From NCBI GenBank assembly GCA_018399455.1, contig JAGYOT010000064.1, positions 1-8,326 on the forward strand: DNA of 8,326 bases, written 5' to 3'. The notes under the pieces were generated by a model. The model was not told where the DNA came from. It made no database searches and saw nothing but the letters and a program-made list of their open reading frames with translations. This stretch comes from Desulfobacterales bacterium (GTDB lineage: Bacteria > Desulfobacterota > Desulfobacteria > Desulfobacterales > Desulfosalsimonadaceae). This document shows, piece by piece, positions 1-6,683 of the stretch (position 1 is the stretch's first letter; the number at the start of each line of letters is the position of its first letter). A program made the translations under genes and the position numbers.

Positions 1-753
1 TGCGGTTTCCAAAAGCCCCGGCTTTTTCTGCTCCGCACCGGTAAAGGCCCCCTGCTCATGGCCGAACAACTCATTGGCCATTAACTCCTCGGTAAAGGAG
101 CCGCAGTTGAAGGCCACAAACCGGTTTTTCGCCCTTGCGCTCAGCTGGTGAATCGCTTTTGCCGCAAGCTCCTTTCCGGTCCCGCTCTCGCCCAGCAGAA
201 GCACATTGGTATCCGAGGGCGCGATCTGCCGGATGGTTTTTTTTACTTCAAGCATGGCATTGCTGTTGCCGATGATGAAGGGGACTTCGCCGGGACTTTT
301 AATCGAAGCCCTGAGTTCCCGGTTTTCCAGCAAAAGCTTTCGTTTCAGCAGGGCTTCAGAGACAATTTTGCGGACTTCGTCGATCTTGTAGGGTTTGGCG
401 ATATAGTGGTAGGCGCCTTTCTTTAATGCCTCAACCGCCGAGTTCACCGTGGCGTAGCCTGTGATGAGGATGACTTCGGTGTCCGGAAGCAGCTCCTTGG
501 TCTTCTCCAGCACCACCATGCCGTCAATGCCTTCCATTTTCAGGTCGGTTATCACCAGGTCCACCGAGGTTTTCTGCATCAGTTCCACGGCCGAGGCGCC
601 ATTGTCAAGGCAAATGGTCCGGTAGCCCTGTTTTTTTAGAATATGATCCAGGTTTTTCAGCGCAATGGCCTCGTCTTCAACAATCAGGATCGTTGAAGCT
701 TTGTCATTGGCTGGGCTGCCGGTCTTATTCTGCTCGGACTTCTCTTCGCTCAT
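1..753 (-). CDS. Sigma-54-dependent response regulator, NtrC family (C-terminus cut by window edge)
   Basis: This is the N-terminal 251 residues of a two-component transcriptional activator. A receiver domain occupies about residues 20-138, with acidic pocket D27/E28, phosphoacceptor D70 (VITDLKM), T98 and K120-P121. The sigma-54 AAA+ domain starts near 158 (IIGNSNAML), with Walker A GESGTGKE at 188-195 and the sigma-54 contact loop GAFTGA at 235-240, so it should be able to open sigma-54 promoters. The rest of the AAA+ domain and any Fis-type DNA-binding helix lie outside the window. The ATG at 753 is 15 nt after the kinase stop and has an AGGGG about 9 nt upstream. It is the natural partner of the adjacent kinase. 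I infer that it binds the palindromes at 6601 and 6684 and drives the promoter at 6507-6524. Family assignment is firm; target assignment is inference. Confidence 0.95.
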   Translation of the reverse strand, partial: MSEEKSEQNKTGSPANDKASTILIVEDEAIALKNLDHILKKQGYRTICLDNGASAVELMQKTSVDLVITDLKMEGIDGMVVLEKTKELLPDTEVILITGYATVNSAVEALKKGAYHYIAKPYKIDEVRKIVSEALLKRKLLLENRELRASIKSPGEVPFIIGNSNAMLEVKKTIRQIAPSDTNVLLLGESGTGKELAAKAIHQLSARAKNRFVAFNCGSFTEELMANELFGHEQGAFTGAEQKKPGLLETA

Positions 754-768
754 TGACGTCTGCCCCTG

Positions 769-2259
769 TTATGCGGGAATTTCCTCGGACTGCGCCTCAA
801 TAGCATCAATAGTCCCAGAAGGCATTGGCAAATAAATATAAAACGTCGTCCCGACCCCTTCCTTGCTTTCGACTTCAATGCGCCCCTGGTGGTTCTGGAT
901 GATTCCGTGCGAAACCGAGAGCCCAAGGCCGGTTCCCTTGCCCACTTCCTTGGTTGTAAAAAAGGGATCAAAAATTTTGTCCTTGTGTTCGGGGGCAATC
1001 CCTTTGCCGGTATCCTGGATCTCGATGCAAATCATCCTTCTTTCTGAATTTTCCCGGCCTCTGATGGTCAGCCGGCCGTCGGTCCCCATGGCCTGGACCG
1101 CGTTTAAAATCAGATTGATCATTACCTGCTGCATGCGCCTGAAATCCATGACAGTATGCAGATTCTCGGCTATATCCAGATCAATGTCAATGGTGCCGGG
1201 CAGCTCGCTTTTGATTAATTTAAGACTTTCCTCAACCAGGTTTTTGATGTAGACGGTTTTGGGTTTAAACGTGCGCTCCCGGGAAAACTCCAGCAGTGCC
1301 CGGACAATATCCCGGGCCCGTTCGATCTGGCTTTCAGCGTCTGTCAGAATTTCCCGGTTATAGGCCGGATCGCCGTCTTCGAGCTCTTCCAGGGCAATCT
1401 GAAGCGAAGTGGAGATGTTGTTCAGGGGGTTGTTCAATTCATGGGCGACGCCTGAGGTCAATGTGCCCAGCGACGCCATCTTTCGGCTCTGAACCAGCTG
1501 TTCGTTCCGCTTGTTGACCTCGCTGATCATGGTGTTTAAGCTTTGAACAAACGCGTCGAATTCATCGTTTGTGTTCAGCGGCGGCACTTTCTCATAATCG
1601 CCCTCTGCAATTTTTTTTACCGCCAGCCCAATATGGCGAAGCGGCCGGTTGACGTGAAAGATAAGAAAAAAGGCGATGGAAACCGATAGCAGAAAAACGA
1701 CAAACACCCCAAGAAACATGTAAACCCGCGATTCCCTGACAATGCGGTTGACACTCATCCGCTCCTTTTCGACCATTTGCTCCAGTTCCGAGGTGATCCG
1801 TTGGCCGAGGGCGCGAATCGCGGCCTGGCGCTTCTGGCTGGCGGCGACCAAGCCCATGGCCTTTTCGTCCGACTGGTTTATGGGATTGCGGCTTTTAAGC
1901 GCCGCCAGAGCGTCCTGGTACTTTTCGATGTCCCGGTGATAGGCCAGCAGGTTCGGGCTGATGGCATATTCATGGTAGAGGTCGATGATATTCTTGATTT
2001 TATTTTCCGCCTGGCTGGCATAAGCGATGGCTTCGTCGAGATCCTTGTTGTTAAAGTACAAAAAATAGTTTTTTTCATACCGGCGGGCTTCCAGGATGGT
2101 GTTTAACAGCTGGTTTTTTTCCGTGATGATGTCAAACTTCAGCTCTAAGATATGGTTCCGGTAATTGCTGATCAGCCAGATGATTCCCCCCAGCAGGACC
2201 AGGGTGATAAATGCAATGGAAATTCGTTTTTGAACACTGATTTTCATGCGTTTTCGCAT
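769..2259 (-). CDS. Membrane sensor histidine kinase with HAMP domain
   Basis: A 496-aa transmembrane sensor kinase. Membrane segment 1 is at about residues 13-32 and segment 2 at 181-203; between them is a helical, charged extracytoplasmic domain of about 145 residues. Its LEARRYEKNYFLYF motif (57-70) resembles four-helix or HBM-type ligand-binding bundles. A HAMP linker follows (about 204-255). The phosphoacceptor H273 lies in VAHELNNPLNN, and the ATPase part has the N box NLILNAVQ (382-389), DTGKG (416-420), FDPFFTT and GKGTGLGLS (440-448). All catalytic boxes are intact, and there is no PAS or attached receiver domain. The ATG at 2259 overlaps the preceding stop by one base (TGATG) with no clear Shine-Dalgarno, so translational coupling is likely. 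A TTG one codon earlier and an ATG at 2244 are alternative starts. It should phosphorylate the regulator encoded 15 nt downstream; the signal is unknown. Confidence 0.95.
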   Translation of the reverse strand: MRKRMKISVQKRISIAFITLVLLGGIIWLISNYRNHILELKFDIITEKNQLLNTILEARRYEKNYFLYFNNKDLDEAIAYASQAENKIKNIIDLYHEYAISPNLLAYHRDIEKYQDALAALKSRNPINQSDEKAMGLVAASQKRQAAIRALGQRITSELEQMVEKERMSVNRIVRESRVYMFLGVFVVFLLSVSIAFFLIFHVNRPLRHIGLAVKKIAEGDYEKVPPLNTNDEFDAFVQSLNTMISEVNKRNEQLVQSRKMASLGTLTSGVAHELNNPLNNISTSLQIALEELEDGDPAYNREILTDAESQIERARDIVRALLEFSRERTFKPKTVYIKNLVEESLKLIKSELPGTIDIDLDIAENLHTVMDFRRMQQVMINLILNAVQAMGTDGRLTIRGRENSERRMICIEIQDTGKGIAPEHKDKIFDPFFTTKEVGKGTGLGLSVSHGIIQNHQGRIEVESKEGVGTTFYIYLPMPSGTIDAIEAQSEEIPA

Positions 2260-3125
2260 CAACTGTAGGATGGCGGAATGATTTCATAGGCCACGGTTTT
2301 TATCTCCGGGATTTCTTTGATGGCTCCCGCAATTTCGTCTGCAATTTCCTGCTCCATGGTCTCCTTCACGTATGCATCGGTTTTGGGATTGGTGTAGCCG
2401 GTTTTACGAATACTCCGGGTCTCCGCCCGGATATGCACGCTGCCCTTTGTTGCTGTTACTGTGACTTTAAGATCCGGTTTGCAGGTATTCTCTAAGGCTG
2501 CGGTGACCCTTGATTTCAGGGCGAGGTCAAAAACCGCCTGCGTTGATTCCGGTGTTGCCTGAAAGGCCTCCATCTGAGCCGCATGGCAGGTTATCCGGGC
2601 GGCCTCATGAACCTTCATGGTTTTGATATGGAGCACCATATCATACAAGCAGGGGTTTGTAATGTCGGTTTTGTATAAATACTGGGCCCAGCGGGCCCGG
2701 CTGGAGTCCTCGGCCGTAATGCGCTGGACGGCCTCTTTTTCAGTAATGCTTTGTGTCTGCTGCATATATGCCACCCGGTCGGCCATATCGGCAATGATGC
2801 GGACGTTCAATACATGGGAAATGTCCGGCAGCAGAAGCTGGGATGCGTGTCCGTGGTAGACTAGGCCGTTATTTCTGGCATGTGTCAGCAGTATGGCCTG
2901 TATGTAGGATAGATAACGTTCTTTGCCGCGGGTTAAGCGTTCCAGCACGGAAGGCGCGTCCCTGATCGATTTTAGCAGATCCTTTTCCGGGACATGATAC
3001 AACTGGCTGGCCTCCTCGATCAGGGTCTCCCGGCTTAATACCGTATAATTGAGCATTCCGGCCACTTTTTCGGCAACTTCTTTCCCATGGCTGAAGCAGC
3101 CGCGGGATATGGTAATGAGGGTCAT
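2259..3125 (-). CDS. Cytidylate kinase-like family protein with BON-like C-terminal region
   Basis: A 288-aa soluble protein. The N-terminus MTLITISRGCFSHGKEVAEK is typical of the cytidylate kinase-like family: a P-loop (SRG...HGKE, residues 7-16) with glutamate where classical P-loops have Ser/Thr. The kinase-like part spans about residues 1-190 and includes RIIADMADRVAYM (109-121), characteristic of this family's lid-side region. The remainder (about 200-283) has the alternating strand/helix pattern of BON domains (VTVTATKGSVHIRAET, then EIAGAIKEIPEIKTVAYEI). Real CMP kinase activity is not established for this group, so a housekeeping role should not be assumed. It starts at an ATG with a strong GGAGGACG site, 33 nt after the permease stop, and overlaps the kinase start by one base. 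Its place between transporter and sensor kinase suggests an accessory or regulatory role in this locus (inference). Confidence 0.85.
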   Translation of the reverse strand: MTLITISRGCFSHGKEVAEKVAGMLNYTVLSRETLIEEASQLYHVPEKDLLKSIRDAPSVLERLTRGKERYLSYIQAILLTHARNNGLVYHGHASQLLLPDISHVLNVRIIADMADRVAYMQQTQSITEKEAVQRITAEDSSRARWAQYLYKTDITNPCLYDMVLHIKTMKVHEAARITCHAAQMEAFQATPESTQAVFDLALKSRVTAALENTCKPDLKVTVTATKGSVHIRAETRSIRKTGYTNPKTDAYVKETMEQEIADEIAGAIKEIPEIKTVAYEIIPPSYS

Positions 3126-3158
3126 AAGCGTCCTCCGTCTTCTGAATCCGTGATTTTA

Positions 3159-4970
3159 TCAAATACCGTAGAAAAAATAGAGAATGGTAAGCTCGACTGC
3201 GAGAAAGAGAATCGTCATGACTGCTCCCGCCTTGGCGTAGTCCACGGTCCTGTAGCCGCCGGGACGCATGATCAGCGCATTTACCTGGTGTGTAGGCAAA
3301 ACAAAGGTGTTTGATGCAGAAAGTCCCACCACCAGGGCGGCCATCCTTGGATCGCCCCCGGCCATAAGGGCCATGTTCATGCAGAGCGGTACCAGCAGAA
3401 CGGTTGCCCCGACATTGGATATCACCAGGGTGAAAAACGACGTCATGAGGCCGACCACGGCGAGAAGGACAATGGGTGAGGGCTCTCCGAGAAGTCCCAG
3501 CACCTGTTCGGCAATATATGCGGCGGTGCCTGTTTTCTCAAATGCAATGCCGAGCGGTATCAGCCCCCCCAGAAGAAATACGGTCATCCAGTCAACCGAG
3601 CGATACGCCTCGTCAATTTTCAGCACACCCGTGATAATCATGCCCAGGGCTCCCGACATCAGGGCCACGGAGAGCTGCATTTTAAGAAAAATGACCTGAA
3701 ACAGGGCAACCGCCAGCCAGAAAACCGCCAACTTGGATTTCTGGGGCCGCAGGATTTCGCCTTCCAGCGGAGTGGAAAAGGTGAGGGAGCGGGGTTGGGG
3801 GTAGTTTCTCAAAATATGAAACCGCTCCCATGGCCCCTGCAGCAGGAGGGTGTCGCCCATTTGAAGCCGGATGTGGGTCAGCCCGGAATAATAGATGCGG
3901 TTGCCTTTAAACAGGGCGACGGGATTGACGCCAAAGAGCTCCTTGAAATCAACTTCGCTCATGGTTTTGCCGATGAGTTCGGAGCGGGGTGACACAATGG
4001 TTTCCGCCAGGCCGGCGGCTGTTCGCGACAGGGTTTCCGCAAATACGTCAAGCGCGGGTTTGATTTGCCACCCGAGTTCCTCCGCCATTTTTTCAATATT
4101 GCGCCGCCTGCCGACAACGGCGATATCATCGCCCGGGGAGATCATGTCAAAACTGCGAGGGACAACACTTTTTTCCTTTTTTTGAGAAAAGCTGATCGCA
4201 ATGACGGTGACAAGGTATTTGCTCTGAATATCAAGATTGTCCAGTCGGCTGGGGCCATGGGCACCCTGGGGAATATGAAGCTCGAATATATTTTCCAAAG
4301 CCCGATAAACCTCGATCAGCGAGGACGTCACCCCCTCGTCGGAGTCGTCCCCTCCGGCCGGCAGTATAAAACGGCCAAAAATAATGAAATAGACGATGGC
4401 GGTGATGAGCAGGCAGATGCCAATGGGGGTCTGGGTAAACAGGCCGAACGGTTCCAGTTCTTTTCCTCCGATAGTCATGAGATCATTGAGCAGAATCGTC
4501 GGGCTGGCGCCAACAAGGGTAAGGGTTCCGCCAATAATTGCACAAAACCCCATGGGCATAAGAATCCGGGATACCGGCATGCCCACCCGTTTGGCAATCC
4601 GCTGCGCGGCGGGCAGAAAAAGGGCGGCGGCTCCGATATTCTGCATCAGGCTGGATATCACCCCCACGGTTCCGGCAATCAGGGTGATGATCCGGTTTTC
4701 GCTTTTGCCGGCAAGCTTTATGATGGGCCTGGCTACCTGGTTCATGACGCCGGTTTTATCAAGGCCTGCGCCCATTATAATGACGGCGATGATCGATACC
4801 ACGGCATTGCTGCTCAGCCCCACGAACGCATCCTGGGGGGAAATCAGGCCGATGAGCGGCAGCAGGACCATCATCAGGATGCCCACCACGTCCACGCGCA
4901 CCCATTCAAAAACAAATAGAACAATGACAAAGGCCAGCACAATCATGGTCAGCAGCATTTCAGGGGTCAT
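3159..4970 (-). CDS. SLC13/DASS-type permease with central TrkA-C (RCK-C) domains
   Basis: A 603-aa inner-membrane transporter. Hydrophobic segments occupy residues 6-205 and 412-603, flanking a cytosolic middle (about 206-405). The first half has MQNIGAAALFLP (109-120) and GASPTILL (154-161), the second ISNVGATVLLVPL (517-529) and SASNTFVLPTHQVNA (551-565). This two-fold repeated pattern matches the cation and substrate sites of the SLC13 divalent-anion:Na+ symporters. The soluble middle resembles two TrkA-C domains (about 215-300 and 315-395; note SPGDDIAVVGRR and LQMGDTLLLQGP), which in other transporters bind small ligands and gate transport. The ATG at 4970 has AAAGGA about 10 nt upstream; the next Met (residue 5) is an alternative. 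The gene lies 53 nt after a 28-aa membrane peptide. Substrate (dicarboxylate, sulfate or other anion) cannot be read from the sequence. Confidence 0.92.
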   Translation of the reverse strand: MTPEMLLTMIVLAFVIVLFVFEWVRVDVVGILMMVLLPLIGLISPQDAFVGLSSNAVVSIIAVIIMGAGLDKTGVMNQVARPIIKLAGKSENRIITLIAGTVGVISSLMQNIGAAALFLPAAQRIAKRVGMPVSRILMPMGFCAIIGGTLTLVGASPTILLNDLMTIGGKELEPFGLFTQTPIGICLLITAIVYFIIFGRFILPAGGDDSDEGVTSSLIEVYRALENIFELHIPQGAHGPSRLDNLDIQSKYLVTVIAISFSQKKEKSVVPRSFDMISPGDDIAVVGRRRNIEKMAEELGWQIKPALDVFAETLSRTAAGLAETIVSPRSELIGKTMSEVDFKELFGVNPVALFKGNRIYYSGLTHIRLQMGDTLLLQGPWERFHILRNYPQPRSLTFSTPLEGEILRPQKSKLAVFWLAVALFQVIFLKMQLSVALMSGALGMIITGVLKIDEAYRSVDWMTVFLLGGLIPLGIAFEKTGTAAYIAEQVLGLLGEPSPIVLLAVVGLMTSFFTLVISNVGATVLLVPLCMNMALMAGGDPRMAALVVGLSASNTFVLPTHQVNALIMRPGGYRTVDYAKAGAVMTILFLAVELTILYFFYGI

Positions 4971-5023
4971 TTCAAGGCTATCCTTTCATTTTCAGCGGAT
5001 CCTGTAAAGCGATGACAAGGCCG

Positions 5024-5110
5024 TTATTTCTTGTTTTCGTAGCGGAACCAATAGCAGATCCCTGCGGCAACAAGCACAAGCGCAAGTCCCAGGAAAAAAT
5101 TAAACTCCAT
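5024..5110 (-). CDS. 28-aa single-span membrane peptide upstream of the permease
   Basis: A short ORF encoding MEFNFFLGLALVLVAAGICY followed by WFRYENKK. It is one hydrophobic helix (about residues 4-21) with a basic/polar tail, which by the positive-inside rule should face the cytosol. It is likely real: a strong AAGGAGAG site lies 5 nt before the ATG, in the 13-nt gap after the USP-like gene, and the next gene is the permease 53 nt on. Very small membrane proteins of this type are known next to some secondary transporters, such as the small accessory subunits of NSS and SSS symporters. An equivalent role with this SLC13 permease is inferred from position. The frame is open further upstream, but that extension would overlap the preceding gene and lacks an equally good ribosome-binding site. 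Confidence 0.75.
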   Translation of the reverse strand: MEFNFFLGLALVLVAAGICYWFRYENKK

Positions 5111-5123
5111 TTTTCTCTCCTTG

Positions 5124-5675
5124 CTAAACCATGGAATAGACGTATATCTGCTTGTCCGGACGGTTTTCGTTTTCCGGTCGTTCGGCGACCTGTTCCTCGG
5201 CCGGCTCGGATACCACAAACTCAACAGGACCGTATTCCCGGTCGACTTCCTGGATAACAGAGTCGGTTTCCCCGAACTTCACCTCATGACTGAAGGAAAT
5301 GCCGGATTGTTCGGCTGCCTCCTGAAAGGCGCGAACGTTTCTTTTCGCGCCTTCTTCAAACTCCTGAATTTTGTTCTGCGACGGCGCAAACAATCTGGCT
5401 GTCTCCCTTGGGAGCGGGGCCACGTTCAGGGCAAGAATCTCATAAGCCATGCGCTGCGCCATTTCAAGGGCATAGTCGATCATCCGCTGGGAAAACGAGT
5501 TTCCGTTTCCGATGACCAGGAGAAGACCGGGCTTTGCCTCTTTTTGTTCAACAGGCAGAGCCGCCGGCTGAAGTGGCTCGCCGGCTTCAGCAAAGGTGAG
5601 GGATTCCTGGTACTTGTCCATTTTGTTGCCTATAGAGCGGCTTTTGGTAAGCAGCCGTTTAAGGAAGGGTTTCAT
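5124..5675 (-). CDS. USP-like protein with N-terminal extension carrying a FAEAGE motif
   Basis: A 183-aa soluble protein. Residues about 49-158 have the alpha/beta layout of universal stress proteins: strand GLLLVIGNGN (50-59), helix SQRMIDYALEMAQRM (62-76), strand EILALNVAP (79-87), then a charged helix and HEVKFGETDSVIQEV, with final strand VEFVVSEP (151-158). The nucleotide-binding glycine signature G-x2-G-x9-G-S/T of ATP-binding USPs is not visible, so it may not bind ATP. The first 45 residues are extra: a basic start (MKPFLKRLLTKSRS) and YQESLTFAEAGEP (22-34), which resembles motifs in the two preceding genes. The acidic/proline-rich tail (159-183) also exceeds the fold. AGGAGG lies 7 nt before the ATG, fixing the start. 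USP membership is by pattern only; the fold is moderately certain, the function unknown. Confidence 0.8.
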   Translation of the reverse strand: MKPFLKRLLTKSRSIGNKMDKYQESLTFAEAGEPLQPAALPVEQKEAKPGLLLVIGNGNSFSQRMIDYALEMAQRMAYEILALNVAPLPRETARLFAPSQNKIQEFEEGAKRNVRAFQEAAEQSGISFSHEVKFGETDSVIQEVDREYGPVEFVVSEPAEEQVAERPENENRPDKQIYVYSMV

Positions 5676-5737
5676 TGGGTCCTCCTGTTATGAATTTATA
5701 AATGTTTTAATAATAGTTAATTATATTGCCGCGCTCA
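5676..5737 (-). other. AT-rich spacer between the two USP-like genes
   Basis: The gap contains a markedly AT-rich core (about 5690-5728) in an otherwise GC-moderate operon, ending in the AGGAGG site of the downstream gene. It includes TATAAT- and TATAAA-like hexamers on the minus strand but no well-spaced -35, so an internal promoter is only a weak possibility. No stable hairpin is evident. Confidence 0.3.
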
Positions 5738-6214
5738 TCATTCAGAGGGAGCGGACCGGCAGACCACCAGGGGAACGGAGAGCTTTGTGCGAAGTCCGGT
5801 GGTCATGGTTTTGCTGTCGCAGATCGCCAGTACGATATCGCGATGCTGGTTCACATGCTTGAGGATTTCAGCCCCGGTCCTGCCGGGTTTGACCTGTACC
5901 CGGTATTTCACGGCTTTTTTATCGGTTTCCGAAAGCAGCTGCTGTATCTTGGCGGATGTCTTATCGGCCAGGATTCCGGCTGTATCGAATTCTCCGGATT
6001 CAGCAAAAGAAGCGGCAATCATGGTGCTTTCGAAGCTGTCTCTGGCCCTGTGAAGCTGTTTCCGGAGGGTCTTCATTTGTTCTTCATAGATCCCGGGGTC
6101 GATTACGTACAGAACCCTGAGTTCCGCCCTGATACGCCGGCATAGACTGGCTGCATAGGAAATCAGCGTTCGGTCCGGGTACATGCCTTCAATGGCCAAT
6201 AATACGCTTTCCAT
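5738..6214 (-). CDS. Universal stress protein-like protein with internal SFAE motif
   Basis: A 158-aa soluble protein. The USP pattern is clear: strand SVLLAIEG (3-10), helix DRTLISYAASLCRRIRA (14-30), strand ELRVLYVID (31-39), a long charged helix, strand KYRVQVKPG (103-111), helix TGAEILKHVNQH (113-124), strand DIVLAICDS (126-134) and last strand SVPLVVCRS (146-154). The canonical glycine-rich ATP loop is replaced by KTMTTGLRTKLS. In the middle (61-79) it carries FESTMIAASFAESGEFDTA, which aligns with the small protein encoded just upstream and does not belong to the usual USP signature. It starts at an ATG with AAAGG/AAAGGG upstream, 53 nt after the 60-aa gene and 62 nt before the next. 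USPs modulate stress survival or partner proteins, often transporters and kinases; which applies here is unknown. Confidence 0.82.
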   Translation of the reverse strand: MESVLLAIEGMYPDRTLISYAASLCRRIRAELRVLYVIDPGIYEEQMKTLRKQLHRARDSFESTMIAASFAESGEFDTAGILADKTSAKIQQLLSETDKKAVKYRVQVKPGRTGAEILKHVNQHRDIVLAICDSKTMTTGLRTKLSVPLVVCRSAPSE

Positions 6215-6243
6215 CAGTCAATCCCTTTCCTTTAAGGGGGTTT

Positions 6244-6291
6244 AAGCGTCACCGGCCGTAAAGCCGTCTACATCCGCAGCTGCTGACGCTT
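6244..6291 (-). repeat. 8-bp inverted repeat spanning the end of the small gene
   Basis: AAGCGTCA (6244-6251) and TGACGCTT (6284-6291) are perfect reverse complements separated by 32 bases that include further GC-rich complementarity (GGCCG/CGGC). In the operon mRNA this stem would cover the last codons and stop of the 60-aa gene and end just before the next gene's ribosome-binding region. No U-run follows, so it is not a standard intrinsic terminator; it could stabilise or process the first-gene transcript. Confidence 0.4.
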
Positions 6292-6450
6292 GTCGGTGCG
6301 CTGTTCAGGCGTTTTTTTCACTCGTAGGCTTTTGCGGCGCCGTTTCCCGGACTCCAGGATGGCGACGGCTGTTTGGTCTTCATTGCCTTCGGCAAAGGAA
6401 ATAGCTGCCATCATGCGGTCAAACGCGTTTAGATTTTTGAAAAGTTTCAT
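6268..6450 (-). CDS. Small basic protein, first gene of the sigma-54 operon
   Basis: A 60-aa hypothetical protein; I do not recognise a named family. The N-terminal half is amphipathic (MKLFKNLNAF, then DRMMAAISFAEGNEDQTAVA), while the C-terminal half is strongly basic (KRRRKSLRVKK, then several Arg/Lys/Gln), giving a high pI. There is no signal peptide or membrane helix. The AAGGAGGG site 5 nt before the ATG is among the strongest in the window, and the gene is the first after the -24/-12 promoter, with a leader of about 47 nt. Coding is also supported by the SFAE-x-N-E segment it shares with the next gene (10 identities over 19 residues by eye). The basic tail could contact nucleic acid, acidic protein or membrane lipid; no function can be assigned. 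Confidence 0.8.
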   Translation of the reverse strand: MKLFKNLNAFDRMMAAISFAEGNEDQTAVAILESGKRRRKSLRVKKTPEQRTDKRQQLRM

Positions 6451-6506
6451 TTTTCCCTCCTTGTTGATTTTAGGTATTCATATGGATAATGAATTGACTA
6501 TTGATA

Positions 6507-6524
6507 AAGCAAGTGATGTGCCAA
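6507..6524 (-). promoter_or_regulatory. Sigma-54 (-24/-12) promoter for the minus-strand operon
   Basis: On the minus strand the sequence reads TTGGCACATCACTTGCTT. It has the -24 element TGGCAC, the -12 element TTGC, and exactly 10 bases between the invariant GG and GC. Transcription should start near 6497, about 47 nt before the ATG of the 60-aa gene. The operon itself encodes a regulator with an intact GAFTGA loop, the type of activator such a promoter requires. Confidence 0.88.
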
Positions 6525-6600
6525 TCGTTGGGGTTTGAAATAAATACCTGTTTAATTAGCTAGTTACACATGTCGAGGGCAAAGCGCTGTCTTTTCCTTG

Positions 6601-6617
6601 TGTTGCAATGTGCAACA
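6601..6617. promoter_or_regulatory. Palindromic activator site 1 (proximal UAS)
   Basis: TGTTGCA-ATG-TGCAACA is a perfect 7-bp inverted repeat with a 3-bp spacer. Its centre is about 112 bp upstream of the predicted sigma-54 start, the usual range for enhancer sites of NtrC-type activators. A near-identical copy lies 83 bp away. Assignment to the regulator encoded at 1-753 is inference. Confidence 0.75.
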
Positions 6618-6647
6618 TATTTTTTATTTCTTATAATTAAACTATTA

Positions 6648-6660
6648 AATCAATATGTTA
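6648..6660 (+). promoter_or_regulatory. Possible IHF binding site
   Basis: AATCAATATGTTA fits the IHF consensus WATCAA-N4-TTR at every defined position, with an A/T-rich tract on its 5' side as in strong sites. It lies between the two palindromes, where a bend could bring the distal site to the sigma-54 holoenzyme. In such AT-rich DNA a chance match is quite possible. Confidence 0.4.
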
Positions 6661-6678
6661 TTTTTGTTACAAAATAAC
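6657..6678. repeat. 8-bp perfect inverted repeat in the divergent region
   Basis: Arms GTTATTTT (6657-6664) and AAAATAAC (6671-6678) flank TGTTAC. The centre plus the next base forms TGTTACA (6665-6671), which equals one arm of palindrome 2 read on the other strand, so this may be a third, weaker activator half-site or the site of a separate regulator. It overlaps the IHF-like sequence. Confidence 0.45.
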
Positions 6679-6683
6679 TATAA

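Noticed and set aside
2257..2262. TTG start one codon before the chosen histidine kinase start
   Set aside because: The ATG at 2259 gives the common TGATG stop/start overlap, and no ribosome-binding site favours the rarer TTG.
2684..2700. Two GGGCCC palindromes close together
   Set aside because: They lie inside the cytidylate kinase-like coding sequence and are explained by Gly/Ala/Arg/Trp codons; no wider repeat structure.
4065..4919. A 284-codon open frame on the plus strand opposite the permease gene
   Set aside because: It is fully antisense to a clear SLC13 permease, has His/Gly/Asp-rich low-quality composition and no recognisable domain; it is a shadow of codon bias.
5121..5693. A 190-codon plus-strand open frame opposite the 183-aa USP-like gene
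   Set aside because: The minus-strand gene has an AGGAGG site, a USP-like fold pattern and operon context; the opposite frame has none of these.
6561..6590. Short motifs AGTTACA and AGCGCT between the proximal palindrome and the sigma-54 promoter
   Set aside because: AGTTACA matches only one half-site arm without a partner at the right spacing, and AGCGCT is too short to support a site.
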